A DNA stretch of 64,000 nt from Microbacterium sp. MYb72 (GCF_002979415.1 NZ_PCOT01000009.1:62001-126000); one strand, 5' to 3'; positions 20,991 to 32,531 are shown, counted from the first letter of the stretch. A program made the numbers and translations. Notes: a model not told the origin generated them from the sequence alone.

Positions 20991-21010
20991 GATTGTCCTT
21001 ATCCCCCGGA

Positions 21011-21334
21011 TCAGCCGATTGCCGTGAAGATGTCGATGGTGCCCGACTTCAGGGTCACGATGGCGCGCTTGGTGTCCTTGCGCTTGCCGGTGCCGAAGCG
21101 GGTGCGGCGAGCCTTGCCGACGCGGTTGAGAGTGTTGACGCTCGCGACCTTGACGCCGAAGATCTTCTCGATGGCGAGCTTGATCTCGGTCTTCGAGGCA
21201 CGGGGGTCGACGAGGAAGGTGTACTTGCCCTCATCGATGAGCCCGTAGCTCTTCTCGGACACGACCGGCTTCAGGATGATGTCGCGCGGGTCCTTGTTCA
21301 GGGCCGTCTGGAGAACAGATGCCTGCTCGCTCAT
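21011..21334 (-). CDS. rplW: 50S ribosomal protein L23
   Basis: A protein of 107 residues with [21 protein letters not shown] and the C-terminal [15 protein letters not shown]. It is the docking site for trigger factor and SRP at the exit tunnel. The ATG overlaps the rplD stop as ATGA. Confidence 0.97.
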   Translation of the reverse strand: MSEQASVLQTALNKDPRDIILKPVVSEKSYGLIDEGKYTFLVDPRASKTEIKLAIEKIFGVKVASVNTLNRVGKARRTRFGTGKRKDTKRAIVTLKSGTIDIFTAIG

Positions 21335-21993
21335 GCGGAGACCTCCTGGTTGGCGCCGGTCTTCGAGGCGATGAAGCCCTCGAGAGCGGCCTGGGTGAAG
21401 ACGATGTCGTCGGAGACGAGCACGTCGTAGGCGTTGAGCTGGTCGAACGTCAGCACGTGCAGGTTCGACAGGTTGCGAATGCTCTTCAGCGTCACGTCGT
21501 CGTTGCGCTCGATCACCACGAGCACGTTCTTCGACGAGACGACGTTGGTGAGGAAGCTCACCGCGGTCTTGGTCGAAGGCGTGCCGTCGATGCCGAAGGA
21601 CTCGATGGCGTGGATGCGGTCGCCGCGGAAACGGTCGCTCAGCGCGCCCAGGAGGGCGGCGGCGATCATCTTCTTGGGCGTGCGCTGCGAGTAGTCGCGC
21701 GGCTTCGGGCCGTGCACGATGCCACCGCCGGTCATGTGCGGCGCGCGGATCGAGCCCTGACGGGCGTTACCCGTGCCCTTCTGCTTGAAGGGCTTGCGGC
21801 CGGCACCGGAGACCTCACCGCGACGCTTGGTCGAGTGGGTGCCCTGACGTGCGGCAGCGAGCTGCGCGACGACGACCTGGTGGATCAGCGGGATGTTCGT
21901 CTTGACGTCGAACAGCGCGGCGGGAAGCTCGATCGAGCCTGCCTTCTTGCCGTCTGCCTTGAGGACGTCGAGCGCGAGAGTCGAGTCAGCCAT
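21331..21993 (-). CDS. rplD: 50S ribosomal protein L4
   Basis: A protein of 220 residues from the ATG at 21993; the longer open frame upstream is an rplC shadow. The central loop that reaches into the exit tunnel reads [21 protein letters not shown], matching macrolide-sensitive relatives by eye. Confidence 0.97.
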   Translation of the reverse strand: MADSTLALDVLKADGKKAGSIELPAALFDVKTNIPLIHQVVVAQLAAARQGTHSTKRRGEVSGAGRKPFKQKGTGNARQGSIRAPHMTGGGIVHGPKPRDYSQRTPKKMIAAALLGALSDRFRGDRIHAIESFGIDGTPSTKTAVSFLTNVVSSKNVLVVIERNDDVTLKSIRNLSNLHVLTFDQLNAYDVLVSDDIVFTQAALEGFIASKTGANQEVSA

Positions 21994-21995
21994 GA

Positions 21996-22655
21996 TCAGG
22001 CACCCTTCACTGCGTTGCGGACGTAGACGATGCGACCGCGAGCACCGGGGACTGCGCCCTTGACGAGCAGCAGACCCTTCTCGATGTCGACGGCGTGCAC
22101 CGTGAGGTTGAGGACGGTCACGCGCTCGCCACCCATACGGCCGGCCATGCGCATGCCCTTGAAGACGCGGCTCGGGGTCGACGATGCGCCGATGGAGCCG
22201 GGCTTGCGGTGGTTGCGGTGCGAACCGTGCGATGCCGAGACGCCCTTGAAGTTGTGACGCTTCATGACACCGGCGAAGCCCTTGCCCTTGCTCGTGCCGA
22301 CGACGTCGACGAGCTGGCCGGCCTCGAAGGTGGCGTCGACCGTGAGCTCCTGGCCCAGGGTGTAGTCGCCGGCATCCGCGGTGCGGATCTCGGTGACGTG
22401 ACGACGCGGCGTGACGCCTGCAGCCTCGAAGTGGGCGGAGAGCGGCTTGTTCACCTTGCGCGGGTCGATCTGACCGTACGCGATCTGCACGGCGTTGTAG
22501 CCGTCCTTCTCGGGGGTACGGATCTGGGTGACCACGTTCGGCGCGAGCTCGATGACGGTGACGGGAATGAGCTTGCCACTCTCGTTCCACACCTGGGTCA
22601 TGCCGAGCTTCGTGCCCAGCATGCCCTTGGAAATCTTTGCGTTGATGTCAGCCAT
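21996..22655 (-). CDS. rplC: 50S ribosomal protein L3
   Basis: A protein of 219 residues with [24 protein letters not shown] and the central [25 protein letters not shown] loop near the peptidyl-transferase centre. It follows rpsJ after 8 bases. Confidence 0.98.
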   Translation of the reverse strand: MADINAKISKGMLGTKLGMTQVWNESGKLIPVTVIELAPNVVTQIRTPEKDGYNAVQIAYGQIDPRKVNKPLSAHFEAAGVTPRRHVTEIRTADAGDYTLGQELTVDATFEAGQLVDVVGTSKGKGFAGVMKRHNFKGVSASHGSHRNHRKPGSIGASSTPSRVFKGMRMAGRMGGERVTVLNLTVHAVDIEKGLLLVKGAVPGARGRIVYVRNAVKGA

Positions 22656-22663
22656 GTCGAACC

Positions 22664-22972
22664 TCAGAGCTTGATCTCGATGTTGACATCGGCCGGCAGG
22701 TCAAGGCGCATCAGCGAGTCGACGGCCTTGGGCGTCGGGTCGACGATGTCGATCAGACGCTTGTGGGTGCGCATCTCGAAGTGCTCGCGGCTGTCCTTGT
22801 ACTTGTGGGGCGACCGGATGACGCACACGACGTTCTTCTCGGTCGGAAGGGGCACGGGTCCGACGACGGTCGCGCCCGCACGGGTCACGGTGTCGACGAT
22901 CTTGCGTGCGGACGTGTCGATGACCTCGTGGTCATACGACTTCAGGCGAATGCGGATCTTCTGTCCCGCCAT
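22664..22972 (-). CDS. rpsJ: 30S ribosomal protein S10
   Basis: A protein of 102 residues from the ATG at 22972 ([19 protein letters not shown]); the open frame upstream belongs to the leader. It is also NusE, a transcription antitermination partner of NusB. A purine-rich AAAGAGAGAGAG precedes the ATG. It is first in the S10 operon. Confidence 0.98.
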   Translation of the reverse strand: MAGQKIRIRLKSYDHEVIDTSARKIVDTVTRAGATVVGPVPLPTEKNVVCVIRSPHKYKDSREHFEMRTHKRLIDIVDPTPKAVDSLMRLDLPADVNIEIKL

Positions 22973-23304
22973 TGTCTGCTCTCTCTCTTTAGGCGTCGTA
23001 CCGTCCGGGACCGGATGATCCTGGGGCATTGGACGCACGATGGCGCTGGTTGCGCCTCGGCACGAGAACGGCTCTTGCGAGTCGATCTGCTGCACCACTG
23101 TTCTGCTGTCATCCCGCACGCCTCGCGACGTGCGGATGCCGACCTCCATCACGCATGATGAAGCCTCGATGAGGAGTGTCGGGGGTGTTCTGCCATACGC
23201 GGCCTAGGTCCCTGCGCCCCATCCCATTCGGGACGACGCCGCCTATGCACACTCGTGATGGTGATCCAGCGCACGCGAAGCACGCCGAAATGTCGAACCT
23301 GACT

Positions 23305-23334
23305 ATTCTGCCATGCCGGATTTCACTTCTGCAA
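23305..23334 (-). promoter_or_regulatory. Possible S10 operon promoter
   Basis: On the minus strand TTGCAG (23329-23334) and CAGAAT (23305-23310) are 18 bp apart. The leader would be about 325 bases, holding no gene (22973-23300). The hexamers are mediocre; another start within the leader is equally possible. Confidence 0.35.
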
Positions 23335-23418
23335 ACCCGGGCGTGTCGCGCTTCCGCCGCAGCCGTCGCAACGGCGTTCTTCAGGCCTCTGCAGCCCGCG
23401 ACGCGGGCGGATCAGGAG

Positions 23419-23588
23419 AGCGGGGCGAGGCATCCCCATGCCTCGCCCCGCTTGGGGAGGGCGTCCAGTGCGAGGGGGCACACCGAACGCGAGGAGCCCG
23501 GCGTGAAGGGACGCCGTGCTCCCCGACCGAGGGCGCGGCAGATGACCTGCCGCGCAGGCAGGGAGACGCTGTGGCGCACAGAGTGCGC
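23419..23588. other. Gene-free stretch with four successive stable hairpins
   Basis: This is part of an 867-base gap (22973-23839) without a credible gene. Stems: AGCGGGGCGAGGCAT/ATGCCTCGCCCCGCT with loop CCCC (23419-23452, 15 bp perfect); GGAGC..GGCGT/ACGCC..GCTCC (23493-23522); GCGCGGCAG/CTGCCGCGC (23533-23555); GCGCAC/GTGCGC with loop AGA (23574-23588). The first looks like a terminator without a T run. Together they might be a structured RNA or the remains of one; strand unknown. Confidence 0.4.
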
Positions 23589-23788
23589 GCGTCGCACGAT
23601 GATCCCCAAGATCGTTCCCCAGTTCGAACGCGGCGAGCCGCGTGGATGCGGGAGGTCGAACCCCTTCGACGTCCCAGACCGCAAGTTCCCCAGACGGTCA
23701 GATGTCATTGTACGGGATGACTCCGCAGGAACGCGATACCGGAGACCGGAATACTGGGTTCCTCCCCGATCTCGTCCGGACGCAGAGA

Positions 23789-23821
23789 AGCGGCGGCCCT
23801 CCCCTCAGGAAGGACCGCCGC
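23789..23821 (-). terminator. Terminator after the small helical protein
   Basis: AGCGGCGG pairs with CCGCCGCT at the base, with a partly paired inner part (CCTCC/GGAAGG), 19 bases past the stop of the gene at 23840-24052. Confidence 0.65.
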
Positions 23822-23839
23822 TCCGAGTCTGCGCGAGGG

Positions 23840-24052
23840 TTACTCGTTGCCGACGGCCTTGTCGGCGCCGTCGCGGATCTCGTCGATCTTGTCGGCCGCG
23901 CCGGGGGCGATCTTCTTGGCGAAGTCGGCGACACCGTCGAGGACCTTGTCGCTGATGTCCTCGGCCTGCTCGCTCTTGACCGCCTCTTCGATCTTGTCCT
24001 TGTTCTGCTCGAAGAGTTCCTTGCCCTTGTTGACGGCGTCCTCGATACCCAT
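23840..24052 (-). CDS. Small helical protein, MT0933/Rv0909 antitoxin-like
   Basis: A protein of 70 residues from the ATG at 24052, preceded by AAGGGG; the open frame upstream has no coding look. It is highly charged with Lys/Glu heptads and predicted to be almost all helix (MGIEDAVNKGKELFEQNKDK). The pattern resembles actinobacterial proteins annotated as MT0933-like antitoxins. No toxin gene is adjacent, so a stress or DNA/ribosome-associated role is equally possible. Confidence 0.65.
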   Translation of the reverse strand: MGIEDAVNKGKELFEQNKDKIEEAVKSEQAEDISDKVLDGVADFAKKIAPGAADKIDEIRDGADKAVGNE

Positions 24053-24184
24053 GGTGAATCCCCTTCTGAGGTGTGCTCTGCGCCGACCGATCAGGCCGAC
24101 CCACTCATTCTGCATGTCGACGCCGGTATACGGAACCCCGTGCACCGATTGAGACACCGAGTGTCATCGAATCGGGAAACACAA

Positions 24185-24212
24185 AGGGGCCGAGCCCGAA
24201 GGCTCGACCCCT
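24185..24212 (-). terminator. Terminator of tuf
   Basis: AGGGG-C-CGAGCC pairs with GGCTCG-A-CCCCT around loop CGAA. On the minus strand it is followed by TTTGTGTTT. It lies 20 bases past the tuf stop. Confidence 0.85.
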
Positions 24213-24231
24213 GTGCGAAGGAAGCGGATGC

Positions 24232-25422
<1,191 letters not shown>

Positions 25423-25535
25423 TGGGTCCTCCTCAGGACGTCGTTGTAGAGGTGACCGGGCACTGGTTTGCGACCGGTTCTCTACGGGTTTTGTTTCTCA
25501 GTTTAGTAGAGAGGGAATGTGAAGTTGTAGGTGAC

Positions 25536-25565
25536 CTGGGAGCCGGGTCGGAACCCGGCTCCCAG
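25536..25565 (-). terminator. Hairpin between fusA and tuf
   Basis: CTGGGAGCCGGGT and ACCCGGCTCCCAG form a perfect 13-bp stem with loop CGGA, starting 6 bases past the fusA stop. tuf may also have its own promoter downstream (TTCACA lies nearby, no convincing pair), so this may set the fusA/tuf ratio. Confidence 0.75.
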
Positions 25566-25570
25566 AAGTG

Positions 25571-27688
25571 TTACTCGCCGCCCTGGTGCTTCTGGACGAT
25601 CTCGTCGGCCACTGCACGGGGAACCTCAGCGTAGCTGTTGAACTCCATGGAGTAGACGGCGCGACCCGAGGTCTTCGAGCGCAGGTCGCCGATGTAGCCG
25701 AACATCTCGGACAGCGGGACGTGCGCGCGGACGACCTTGACGCCTGCGGCATCCTCCATCGACTGGATCTGGCCACGACGCGAGTTCAGGTCGCCGATGA
25801 CGTCGCCCATGTACTCCTCCGGAGTACGGACCTCGACGGCCATCAGCGGCTCGAGCAGCACCGGGCTCGCCCGGCGGAGAGCCTCCTTGAGACCCATCGA
25901 GCCTGCGATCTTGAACGCCATCTCCGAGGAGTCGACATCGTGAGCCGCACCATCGACGATCGTCGCCTTGACGCCGACGATCGGGTAGCCGGCGAGGACG
26001 CCGACGTTCATCGCATCCTGGAAACCGGCGTCGATCGAGCCGATGTACTCACGCGGGATGCGCCCACCGGTGACGGCGTTGACGAACTCGTAGGTCTTGT
26101 CGTTGTCGAGCTCGAGCGGCTCGATGTTGAACTGGATCTTCGCGAACTGACCCGAACCACCGGTCTGCTTCTTGTGCGTGTAGTCGTGCTTCTCGACGGC
26201 CTTGCGGATCGTCTCGCGGTACGCGACCTGCGGCTTGCCGACGTTCGCCTCGACGTTGAACTCGCGCTTCATGCGGTCGACGAGGATGTCGAGGTGCAGC
26301 TCGCCCATGCCCTTGATGGTCGTCTGACCGGTCTCGGGGTTGAGCTCCGTGCGGAAGGTCGGGTCCTCCTCAGCGAGCTTCTGGATGGCGACACCCAGCT
26401 TCTCCTGGTCGGCCTTGGTCTTCGGCTCGATGGCGACCTCGATGACGGGCTCCGGGAACGTCATCGACTCGAGGACGACCGGCGCTGCGGGGTCGGTGAG
26501 GGTGTCACCCGTCGTGGTGTCCTTCAGGCCGATGACCGCGTAGATGTTGCCGGCGGTGACCGAGGGGACCGGGATCTCCTTGTTGGCGTGCATCTGGAAG
26601 ATCTTCCCGATGCGCTCCTTCTTGCCCTTGGTCGAGTTGATGACCTGAGCGCCGGAGTCGAGCTGGCCGGAGTACACGCGCACGTAGGTCAGGCGACCGA
26701 AGAACGGGTGCACGGCGACCTTGAACGCGAGAGCTGCGAACGGGTCGTTGGCGTCGGGGTGACGCTCGATGATCGTGTCGTAGTCCTTGGGGTCGTGCGC
26801 CTCGATCGAGCCCACGTCGAGCGGGTTCGGGAGGTAGTCGACGACAGCGTCCAGCATCGGCTGGACACCGCGGTTCTTGAACGCCGAACCGCAGAGGACC
26901 GGGTAGATCTCGGACGCGACGGTGAGCTTGCGGATGGCGCCCTTGATCTCGGCGACCGTGAGCTCCTCGCCACCGAAGAACTTCTCGAGCAGCGCGTCGT
27001 CGGTCTCGGCGACGGTCTCGAGGAGCTGCTGACGGTACTCGTCCGCCTTCTCCTTGAGGTCGGCCGGGATCTCCTGGATCTCGTAGGAGGCGCCCATGGT
27101 GACGTCACCCTTGGAGTCGCCGGCCCAGACCAGCGCACGCATCTCGACGAGGTCGATGACGCCGATGAAGTCGTTCTCCGCGCCGATCGGCAGCTGGATG
27201 ACGAGCGGCTTGGCGCCGAGGCGGTTGATGATGGTGTCGACGGTGAAGTAGAAGTCCGCGCCGAGCTTGTCCATCTTGTTGACGAAGCAGATGCGGGGGA
27301 CGTTGTACTTGTCGGCCTGACGCCACACGGTCTCGGACTGGGGCTCGACGCCCTCCTTGCCGTCGAACACGGCGACCGCGCCGTCGAGGACGCGGAGCGA
27401 GCGCTCCACCTCGACCGTGAAGTCCACGTGACCGGGGGTGTCGATGATGTTGATCTGGTTCTTGTTCCAGTAGCAGGTCACGGCGGCAGACGTGATCGTG
27501 ATGCCGCGCTCCTTCTCCTGCTCCATCCAGTCGGTGGTCGAGGCACCGTCGTGCGTCTCGCCGAGCTTGTGGTTGACGCCCGTGTAGAACAGGATGCGCT
27601 CGGTCGTGGTGGTCTTGCCAGCATCGATGTGAGCCATGATGCCGATGTTCCGAACCTTGCTCAGGTCGGTGAGCACGTCTTGTGCCAC
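25571..27688 (-). CDS. fusA: Elongation factor G
   Basis: A protein of 705 residues with GTPase motifs [21 protein letters not shown] and NKMD, followed by domains II-V. It catalyses translocation and, with RRF, ribosome recycling. The start is GTG (GTG-GCA-CAA). Confidence 0.99.
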   Translation of the reverse strand: MAQDVLTDLSKVRNIGIMAHIDAGKTTTTERILFYTGVNHKLGETHDGASTTDWMEQEKERGITITSAAVTCYWNKNQINIIDTPGHVDFTVEVERSLRVLDGAVAVFDGKEGVEPQSETVWRQADKYNVPRICFVNKMDKLGADFYFTVDTIINRLGAKPLVIQLPIGAENDFIGVIDLVEMRALVWAGDSKGDVTMGASYEIQEIPADLKEKADEYRQQLLETVAETDDALLEKFFGGEELTVAEIKGAIRKLTVASEIYPVLCGSAFKNRGVQPMLDAVVDYLPNPLDVGSIEAHDPKDYDTIIERHPDANDPFAALAFKVAVHPFFGRLTYVRVYSGQLDSGAQVINSTKGKKERIGKIFQMHANKEIPVPSVTAGNIYAVIGLKDTTTGDTLTDPAAPVVLESMTFPEPVIEVAIEPKTKADQEKLGVAIQKLAEEDPTFRTELNPETGQTTIKGMGELHLDILVDRMKREFNVEANVGKPQVAYRETIRKAVEKHDYTHKKQTGGSGQFAKIQFNIEPLELDNDKTYEFVNAVTGGRIPREYIGSIDAGFQDAMNVGVLAGYPIVGVKATIVDGAAHDVDSSEMAFKIAGSMGLKEALRRASPVLLEPLMAVEVRTPEEYMGDVIGDLNSRRGQIQSMEDAAGVKVVRAHVPLSEMFGYIGDLRSKTSGRAVYSMEFNSYAEVPRAVADEIVQKHQGGE

Positions 27689-27734
27689 AGGAGTGTCCTT
27701 ATCTTTTTGGCAGTCGAACTGCGAAGAGGGGGGT

Positions 27735-27765
27735 GCCCGCCCCCGGCGGGCGGCCGGGGGCGGGC
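27735..27765 (-). terminator. GC hairpin between rpsG and fusA
   Basis: GCCCGCCCCCGG and CCGGGGGCGGGC form a 12-bp stem with a 7-base loop, 8 bases past the rpsG stop, inside the str operon. No T run follows. It may be a partial terminator or transcript-processing point. Confidence 0.5.
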
Positions 27766-27772
27766 GAAGCTG

Positions 27773-28246
27773 TTACCAGCGGTAGTGAGCGAACGCGCGG
27801 TTCGACTCGGCCATCTTGTGGGTGTCCTCGCGGCGCTTGACCGCGGCACCGAGGCCGTTCGACGCGTCCAGGATCTCGTTCTGGAGACGCTCGGTCATCG
27901 TCTTCTCACGACGACCCTTGGCGTAGCTGACGAGCCAGCGCAGCGCGAGGGTGTTCGCGCGGTGCGGCTTGACCTCGACCGGCACCTGGTAGGTCGAGCC
28001 ACCGACGCGGCGGCTCTTGACCTCGAGGGTGGGGCGGACGTTGTCGAGCGCCTTCTTCAGCGTGGCGACGGCATCCTGGCCGCCGTTCTTCGCCTCGACG
28101 CCCTTGAGGGCGTTGTAGACGATCGACTCGGCGAGGGACTTCTTGCCGTCGACGAGGATCTTGTTGACCAGCTGGCTGACGATCGGAGCGCCGTATACCG
28201 GGTCGTTGACGACGGGACGCTTAGGTGCGGGACCCTTACGAGGCAT
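27773..28246 (-). CDS. rpsG: 30S ribosomal protein S7
   Basis: A protein of 157 residues starting [20 protein letters not shown] and carrying the conserved [11 protein letters not shown]. It nucleates 30S head assembly and lies at the E site. It follows rpsL after 5 bases. Confidence 0.98.
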   Translation of the reverse strand: MPRKGPAPKRPVVNDPVYGAPIVSQLVNKILVDGKKSLAESIVYNALKGVEAKNGGQDAVATLKKALDNVRPTLEVKSRRVGGSTYQVPVEVKPHRANTLALRWLVSYAKGRREKTMTERLQNEILDASNGLGAAVKRREDTHKMAESNRAFAHYRW

Positions 28247-28251
28247 CTAAC

Positions 28252-28620
28252 TCAACCCTTCTTCGCGCCGTAGCGGCTGCGAGCCTGCTTACGGTTCTTG
28301 ACGGCCTGGGTGTCCAGGGCGCCGCGGACGATCTTGTAACGCACACCGGGGAGGTCCTTGACACGACCGCCGCGGACCAGGACCAGGGAGTGCTCCTGGA
28401 GGTTGTGGCCCTCACCGGGGATGTACGCGGTGACCTCGGTGCCGTTGCGGAGCTTGACACGGGCGACCTTGCGCATCGCCGAGTTCGGCTTCTTCGGGGT
28501 GGTGGTGTACACACGGGTGCAGACACCGGCCTGCTGGGGGTTCGACTTCAGTGCGGGCGCCTTGGTCTTCGAGACCTTGGGCGAGCGACCCTTGCGAACC
28601 AACTGCTGAATGGTTGGCAC
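28252..28620 (-). CDS. rpsL: 30S ribosomal protein S12
   Basis: A protein of 122 residues. Lysines at positions 43/44 (TPKKPNS) and in [11 protein letters not shown] are those of streptomycin-sensitive strains. S12 sits in the decoding centre. The start is GTG (GTG-CCA-ACC) behind GAGGAGAGAAC. It is first in the str operon. Confidence 0.98.
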   Translation of the reverse strand: MPTIQQLVRKGRSPKVSKTKAPALKSNPQQAGVCTRVYTTTPKKPNSAMRKVARVKLRNGTEVTAYIPGEGHNLQEHSLVLVRGGRVKDLPGVRYKIVRGALDTQAVKNRKQARSRYGAKKG

Positions 28621-28758
28621 GTTCTCTCCTCATAATGCTGCACGGTGACAGCGTGATGGGTTTCACATCATGACCCACCGGCACGCCGGAACCGACGTGC
28701 TTGTGTGGTGGTGGGTATGCCGTGGGGGCGGACCGGCTATGGAGCCGACGCCCAGCGC

Positions 28759-28774
28759 GCACGTCAAGACGTGC
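28759..28774 (-). promoter_or_regulatory. Small palindromic hairpin at the start of the str leader
   Basis: GCACGTC and GACGTGC with a 2-base centre, just past the predicted start point of the str operon (about 28781). It could be an operator or a 5' stabilising hairpin. Confidence 0.35.
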
Positions 28775-28787
28775 ACACACCTGACCA

Positions 28788-28816
28788 AGTGTAATGCCGC
28801 GTAACGTGGCGGTCAA
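28788..28816 (-). promoter_or_regulatory. Promoter of the str operon
   Basis: TTGACC (28811-28816) and TACACT (28788-28793) on the minus strand are exactly 17 bp apart, the best sigma-70-type match seen in the window. The leader to the rpsL GTG is about 160 bases. Confidence 0.75.
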
Positions 28817-28829
28817 ATGGGAGGTGCGC

Positions 28830-31800
28830 TCACCGCAGGTCTCTGATACGCGCGGCCACCGAACCGCCCTCCCCCGTCCTGCGCTCGGCCGTGACCGCGA
28901 TGATGAGCAGCACCGCTCCCATGACCGCCAGCGTGATCCACCACGGCATGGATTCGATGCCGCGCCCGATCTGCACCGAGAACACGAACACGTTCTCGAT
29001 CGGCAGCACGATCAGTCCGATGAGGAAGGGCGCGGCGAGCCGCCCGCGGGATCCGACGAGGATCGCGGCGAGAGCCAGCACCATCACCAGGATCGCCCGC
29101 CAGGTGAGCGGATCGGTGAAGGTCGAGACGATGGACGCGATCATCATCACGACGATCCCCGGGGCGAGGAGCGCCCAGGATCCGCTCCACCGCCCTGGCC
29201 AGCTGTTCAGCGTCGGCCGGCTCTTCGTGGAGGCCTCCCCCTCACCGCCGCTCGGCGGCGTCGAGGAGCCGCCGAGCACGCCGGCGAGGAGCAGGAAGGC
29301 GCCGAGCGGGAGCGAGAACCACTCCACGCGCAGGTCGCGCGGGCTCCACGCGACCACGGCCGTGACGAACGCGATCGCGAAGAGGAACCAGACCGGCGGG
29401 AGCAGTGTCCCCCCGCGTCGCGCACGGGATGCGGCGACCACCACGGCGAGCAGCCACACGAGCATCAACGACCACATCGCCCAGATCGAGAACCAGTCGC
29501 GCTCGATCGCGAACCACGTCCCCGCGGCGAGCGCGAGCGCAGACGGGGCGCCGAGCCAGCGACTCGATCGCACAGGGGACTCCGCGGGGACAGCCCTTCG
29601 GATGCCGCGGGCGGCGAGCAGCAGCACGGCGGCGCCGAGCGCGCTCACGCCGAGGCAGGAGAGGAGGAGAGCGGCGCCGTGCAGCGTCGGGACGTCCTGA
29701 CCGAGCCCGATCCGGATGGCCTGGATCGTGCCGACCGTGGATGCCAGGCCCGCGGCGAGGAGCGTCGGGATGCGCAGTCTCCGCAGCCGCCGCATCCTCA
29801 CCCCGGCGCCCTCGCGGCCGAGCAGAGCCGCGAGCCCGAGCAGCGCCCAGGCGGCGAGCAGCAGACCGCCGACCCGCCAGGGCACGGAGACCTGGCCCGC
29901 GGCATCCGGCTCGACCACGGCGACGATGGCGAGCAGCGGGCCGATCGCGAGCGCGAGACCCGCGGCGTACAGACCGATCGCCGCCCGACCCCGCAGGGTC
30001 AGCACCGTCGCGACGGCCGCGGCGCCGAGGGTCGGCGGCAGCAGATACGCCTCGAGCAGGTCGACCCCGGTCATCCCCCACACGCACCACAGCGCCCCGG
30101 TGAAGGACGCGGCCGCGACCCACCACAGCAGGCGACGGCCGGCGAAGATCGCGCCGGCGGTCGCGCCGATGCCGAGGATCAGCAGCACGAGGAACGTCGT
30201 CCCGAGCCCCGCGGCGTCGCGCCAGAGCGCGAGCCCGACCGCGATCACCCCGGTGAGCAGGGCGGACGCCTCGATCGCGATGCGCGCGGCATCCGCCGTT
30301 CCGATCGGGTGTCCCCTGGTCACGAGCGCGGCTCTCACGATCGGCGTCGACGGCAGCACCAGGGCGACGAGCACGGCGATGATCGGCAGCGTCACCGGGG
30401 ATCCGCTCGACGTCAGCAGCTGCGCGCCGAGGCACACCACGACGACGGCGAGCGCGGGCACGAGCATCGCCGCGGCCGCGGTGCGCACGGCGAGGGTGAG
30501 CCCTGGACGCCGTGTGAGGAGCAGAGACATCGCGAGGGCGAACATCAGACCGGTGGACAGCGCCGTCCATCCGCTGCGCTCGACGACCACCTGCAGGATG
30601 CCGATGCCGAAGGGCACGGTCGCGACGACCAGCACGGCCTGCCAGGCGCGCGCTCCAACCCGCGGGAGGTAGGTGCAGACGATCGCGGCGCCGAGGCCGG
30701 CAGATGCCGTCAGGCACAGCTGCGCGATCCCGGAGACGCCGCCCTGCCCGAGCGCGATGGCGACGAGGACCAGGGCGTACGCGAAGCCGGCGCCCACGTA
30801 GAGGAAGCGGAACCGCTGCGGACGCGCGGAGGCGAGCGCGGCCAGCGCGACCAGGGTCCCCGCCCCTGCGAGCGGGACCGCCGCGGTCTCGCGCCACGCG
30901 ACCATCACCGCGGCGACGAGCGCCAGGTGGGCCGCGACCAGCAGGATGAGCCTGGCCCCCGGAGCGGACACGAAGGTCGGGAGCATCCGGAGCGCGGCGG
31001 CGACGAGCACCACGGCCGCGGCGAGCACCGCGACGGAGGCCGGAAGCGGCACCAGCTTCGCGCAGCCCAGCACGAGCACCGCGACGGCAGCGGCGACGAG
31101 CGACAGCCGCGCGGCGGGCACCGAGAGCCCGCGGAGCCCGTCGCGGTCGCGTGCGAGCCCGCCGAAGACGGCCAGCCCTGCGCACACCGCGGCGAGTCCG
31201 ACGACGACACCCCACGCCGTGTCTCCCAGCGCGTAGCCGGAGTCGCCGCCCCGCACGAACTCGCCCACCGTGGCGACGCCCGACATGGCGGAGAAGCCGA
31301 GCAGCACCGCGGAGGGCACGGCGAGGACCGTGAGGGCTCCGGCCGCCACGAGACCACGGGGCACCGCACGGGGCAGCGGGACGAGCGCCCCGATCAGCAC
31401 GAGCGCGACGGATGCCGCAGCGGGGACGATCGCGAACAGCCACGGCGTGCTCTGCAGCGCCTCCCCGGTGAGCGCGAAGACCGCGACGACCACGGCCGCC
31501 GCTCCCGTGCCTCCGGCGCCGTACGCCCAGAGACCGGCGAGCATCCGCCGTGCGGCGATGACGGCGTGCACCGCGACGAGCAGCAGCACCCCGCTGATCG
31601 TGAGGAAGAACGCGGTGTCGCTCCCGGCATCCACCCGCCACATGAGGGCGAGGGCGCTCAGGGAGGCGATGAGCTGCACCGCGGTGAGGGTGATCTGCTC
31701 GACCAGAGGCGGCCGCACCCACTCGATCAGCGCTGCTCCGGCCGCGGCGACGCCGATCGCACCGAGCACCACCGACAGCGGAGTGCCCCCGGCGACGCCC

Positions 31801-32531
31801 AGCATCGCCGGGGTGAGCGCGAGCGCGGTGACCGCGGTCCACTCCCAGATCCGGATGCCGCGGCGACGCCCCGCGAGGAGCATCACCGCACCGGCGGCGG
31901 CGGTCACGGCGGCGGCCGTGAACCACGGATCCACCGCGGGGGCGGCGAGCTGCGCGAAGGCGTGGATGTCGAGCCCCGCGAACACCAGGCCGAGGCCGCC
32001 GACCGCCTCCGCCGAGAAGCGCAGCGAGCGACGGGAGAGCATCCACGCTCCCCCAAGGAAGAGCAGGGTCACCAGGCCGACGATCACCCCGCGCAGCGCA
32101 CGGTCGGCGAGGTCGGGGTTGAAGTAGGTGAAGACGATCGCCGCGACGGCGAACAGACCGGCCCCCGCCGTCGCCAGCACCGACTGCAGCGTCGCGCTGC
32201 TCTGCGGATCGGGAGCGGATGCCGGGGAGAGGTCCGTGGCCACGACCGGGGTCGGAGCATCCTCCGCTGGGCGCGGCATCGCGCCGACCGGTGCGAGTGA
32301 GAGGACCGGGACCTGACGGAGGAGCTCGTCTCGGGCGCGCATCGCCGCGGCCGCGGACTGCGACGCCTTCCACACGTCTCCCGAGATGGGCCCGCGCAGA
32401 TCGGCGCCGCAGCGCGCGCAGGTTCCGCCGGACAGCGTCCACTGGCAGATGGGACAGCTGGAGTCGTCGAGCAGGTGTCTGGCGACGGACTCGCCCCAGG
32501 TCGACAGCGGCATGGTGCCCGTCGTGGTCAT
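28830..32531 (-). CDS. Very large polytopic membrane protein with N-terminal zinc ribbon
   Basis: A protein of 1233 residues. Residues about 26-43 hold two Cys pairs (Cys-Pro-Ile-Cys and Cys-Ala-Arg-Cys), a small zinc ribbon. After a Pro/Ala-rich linker, from about residue 110, more than 30 hydrophobic helices follow with short loops and no long soluble domain. I recognise no transporter or enzyme signature; similar large actinobacterial membrane proteins are annotated as uncharacterised. Its ATG overlaps the stop of the XRE gene (ATGA), so it is the third gene of an operon with DUF2975-like and XRE genes. Confidence 0.8.
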   Translation of the reverse strand: MTTTGTMPLSTWGESVARHLLDDSSCPICQWTLSGGTCARCGADLRGPISGDVWKASQSAAAAMRARDELLRQVPVLSLAPVGAMPRPAEDAPTPVVATDLSPASAPDPQSSATLQSVLATAGAGLFAVAAIVFTYFNPDLADRALRGVIVGLVTLLFLGGAWMLSRRSLRFSAEAVGGLGLVFAGLDIHAFAQLAAPAVDPWFTAAAVTAAAGAVMLLAGRRRGIRIWEWTAVTALALTPAMLGVAGGTPLSVVLGAIGVAAAGAALIEWVRPPLVEQITLTAVQLIASLSALALMWRVDAGSDTAFFLTISGVLLLVAVHAVIAARRMLAGLWAYGAGGTGAAAVVVAVFALTGEALQSTPWLFAIVPAAASVALVLIGALVPLPRAVPRGLVAAGALTVLAVPSAVLLGFSAMSGVATVGEFVRGGDSGYALGDTAWGVVVGLAAVCAGLAVFGGLARDRDGLRGLSVPAARLSLVAAAVAVLVLGCAKLVPLPASVAVLAAAVVLVAAALRMLPTFVSAPGARLILLVAAHLALVAAVMVAWRETAAVPLAGAGTLVALAALASARPQRFRFLYVGAGFAYALVLVAIALGQGGVSGIAQLCLTASAGLGAAIVCTYLPRVGARAWQAVLVVATVPFGIGILQVVVERSGWTALSTGLMFALAMSLLLTRRPGLTLAVRTAAAAMLVPALAVVVVCLGAQLLTSSGSPVTLPIIAVLVALVLPSTPIVRAALVTRGHPIGTADAARIAIEASALLTGVIAVGLALWRDAAGLGTTFLVLLILGIGATAGAIFAGRRLLWWVAAASFTGALWCVWGMTGVDLLEAYLLPPTLGAAAVATVLTLRGRAAIGLYAAGLALAIGPLLAIVAVVEPDAAGQVSVPWRVGGLLLAAWALLGLAALLGREGAGVRMRRLRRLRIPTLLAAGLASTVGTIQAIRIGLGQDVPTLHGAALLLSCLGVSALGAAVLLLAARGIRRAVPAESPVRSSRWLGAPSALALAAGTWFAIERDWFSIWAMWSLMLVWLLAVVVAASRARRGGTLLPPVWFLFAIAFVTAVVAWSPRDLRVEWFSLPLGAFLLLAGVLGGSSTPPSGGEGEASTKSRPTLNSWPGRWSGSWALLAPGIVVMMIASIVSTFTDPLTWRAILVMVLALAAILVGSRGRLAAPFLIGLIVLPIENVFVFSVQIGRGIESMPWWITLAVMGAVLLIIAVTAERRTGEGGSVAARIRDLR

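Noticed and set aside
23600..23700. GTTCGAA sequences that look like tRNA T-arms
   Set aside because: No acceptor, D or anticodon stems can be drawn at the right distances on either strand.
25568..28273. A 901-residue plus-strand open frame
   Set aside because: Antisense shadow of fusA and rpsG, with Asp/Arg/Leu/Val-rich composition and no motif.
28794..32300. A 1168-residue plus-strand open frame
   Set aside because: It is antisense to the 1233-residue membrane protein and reads as Arg/Asp/Glu/His low complexity, the usual reverse shadow of a GC-rich hydrophobic gene.
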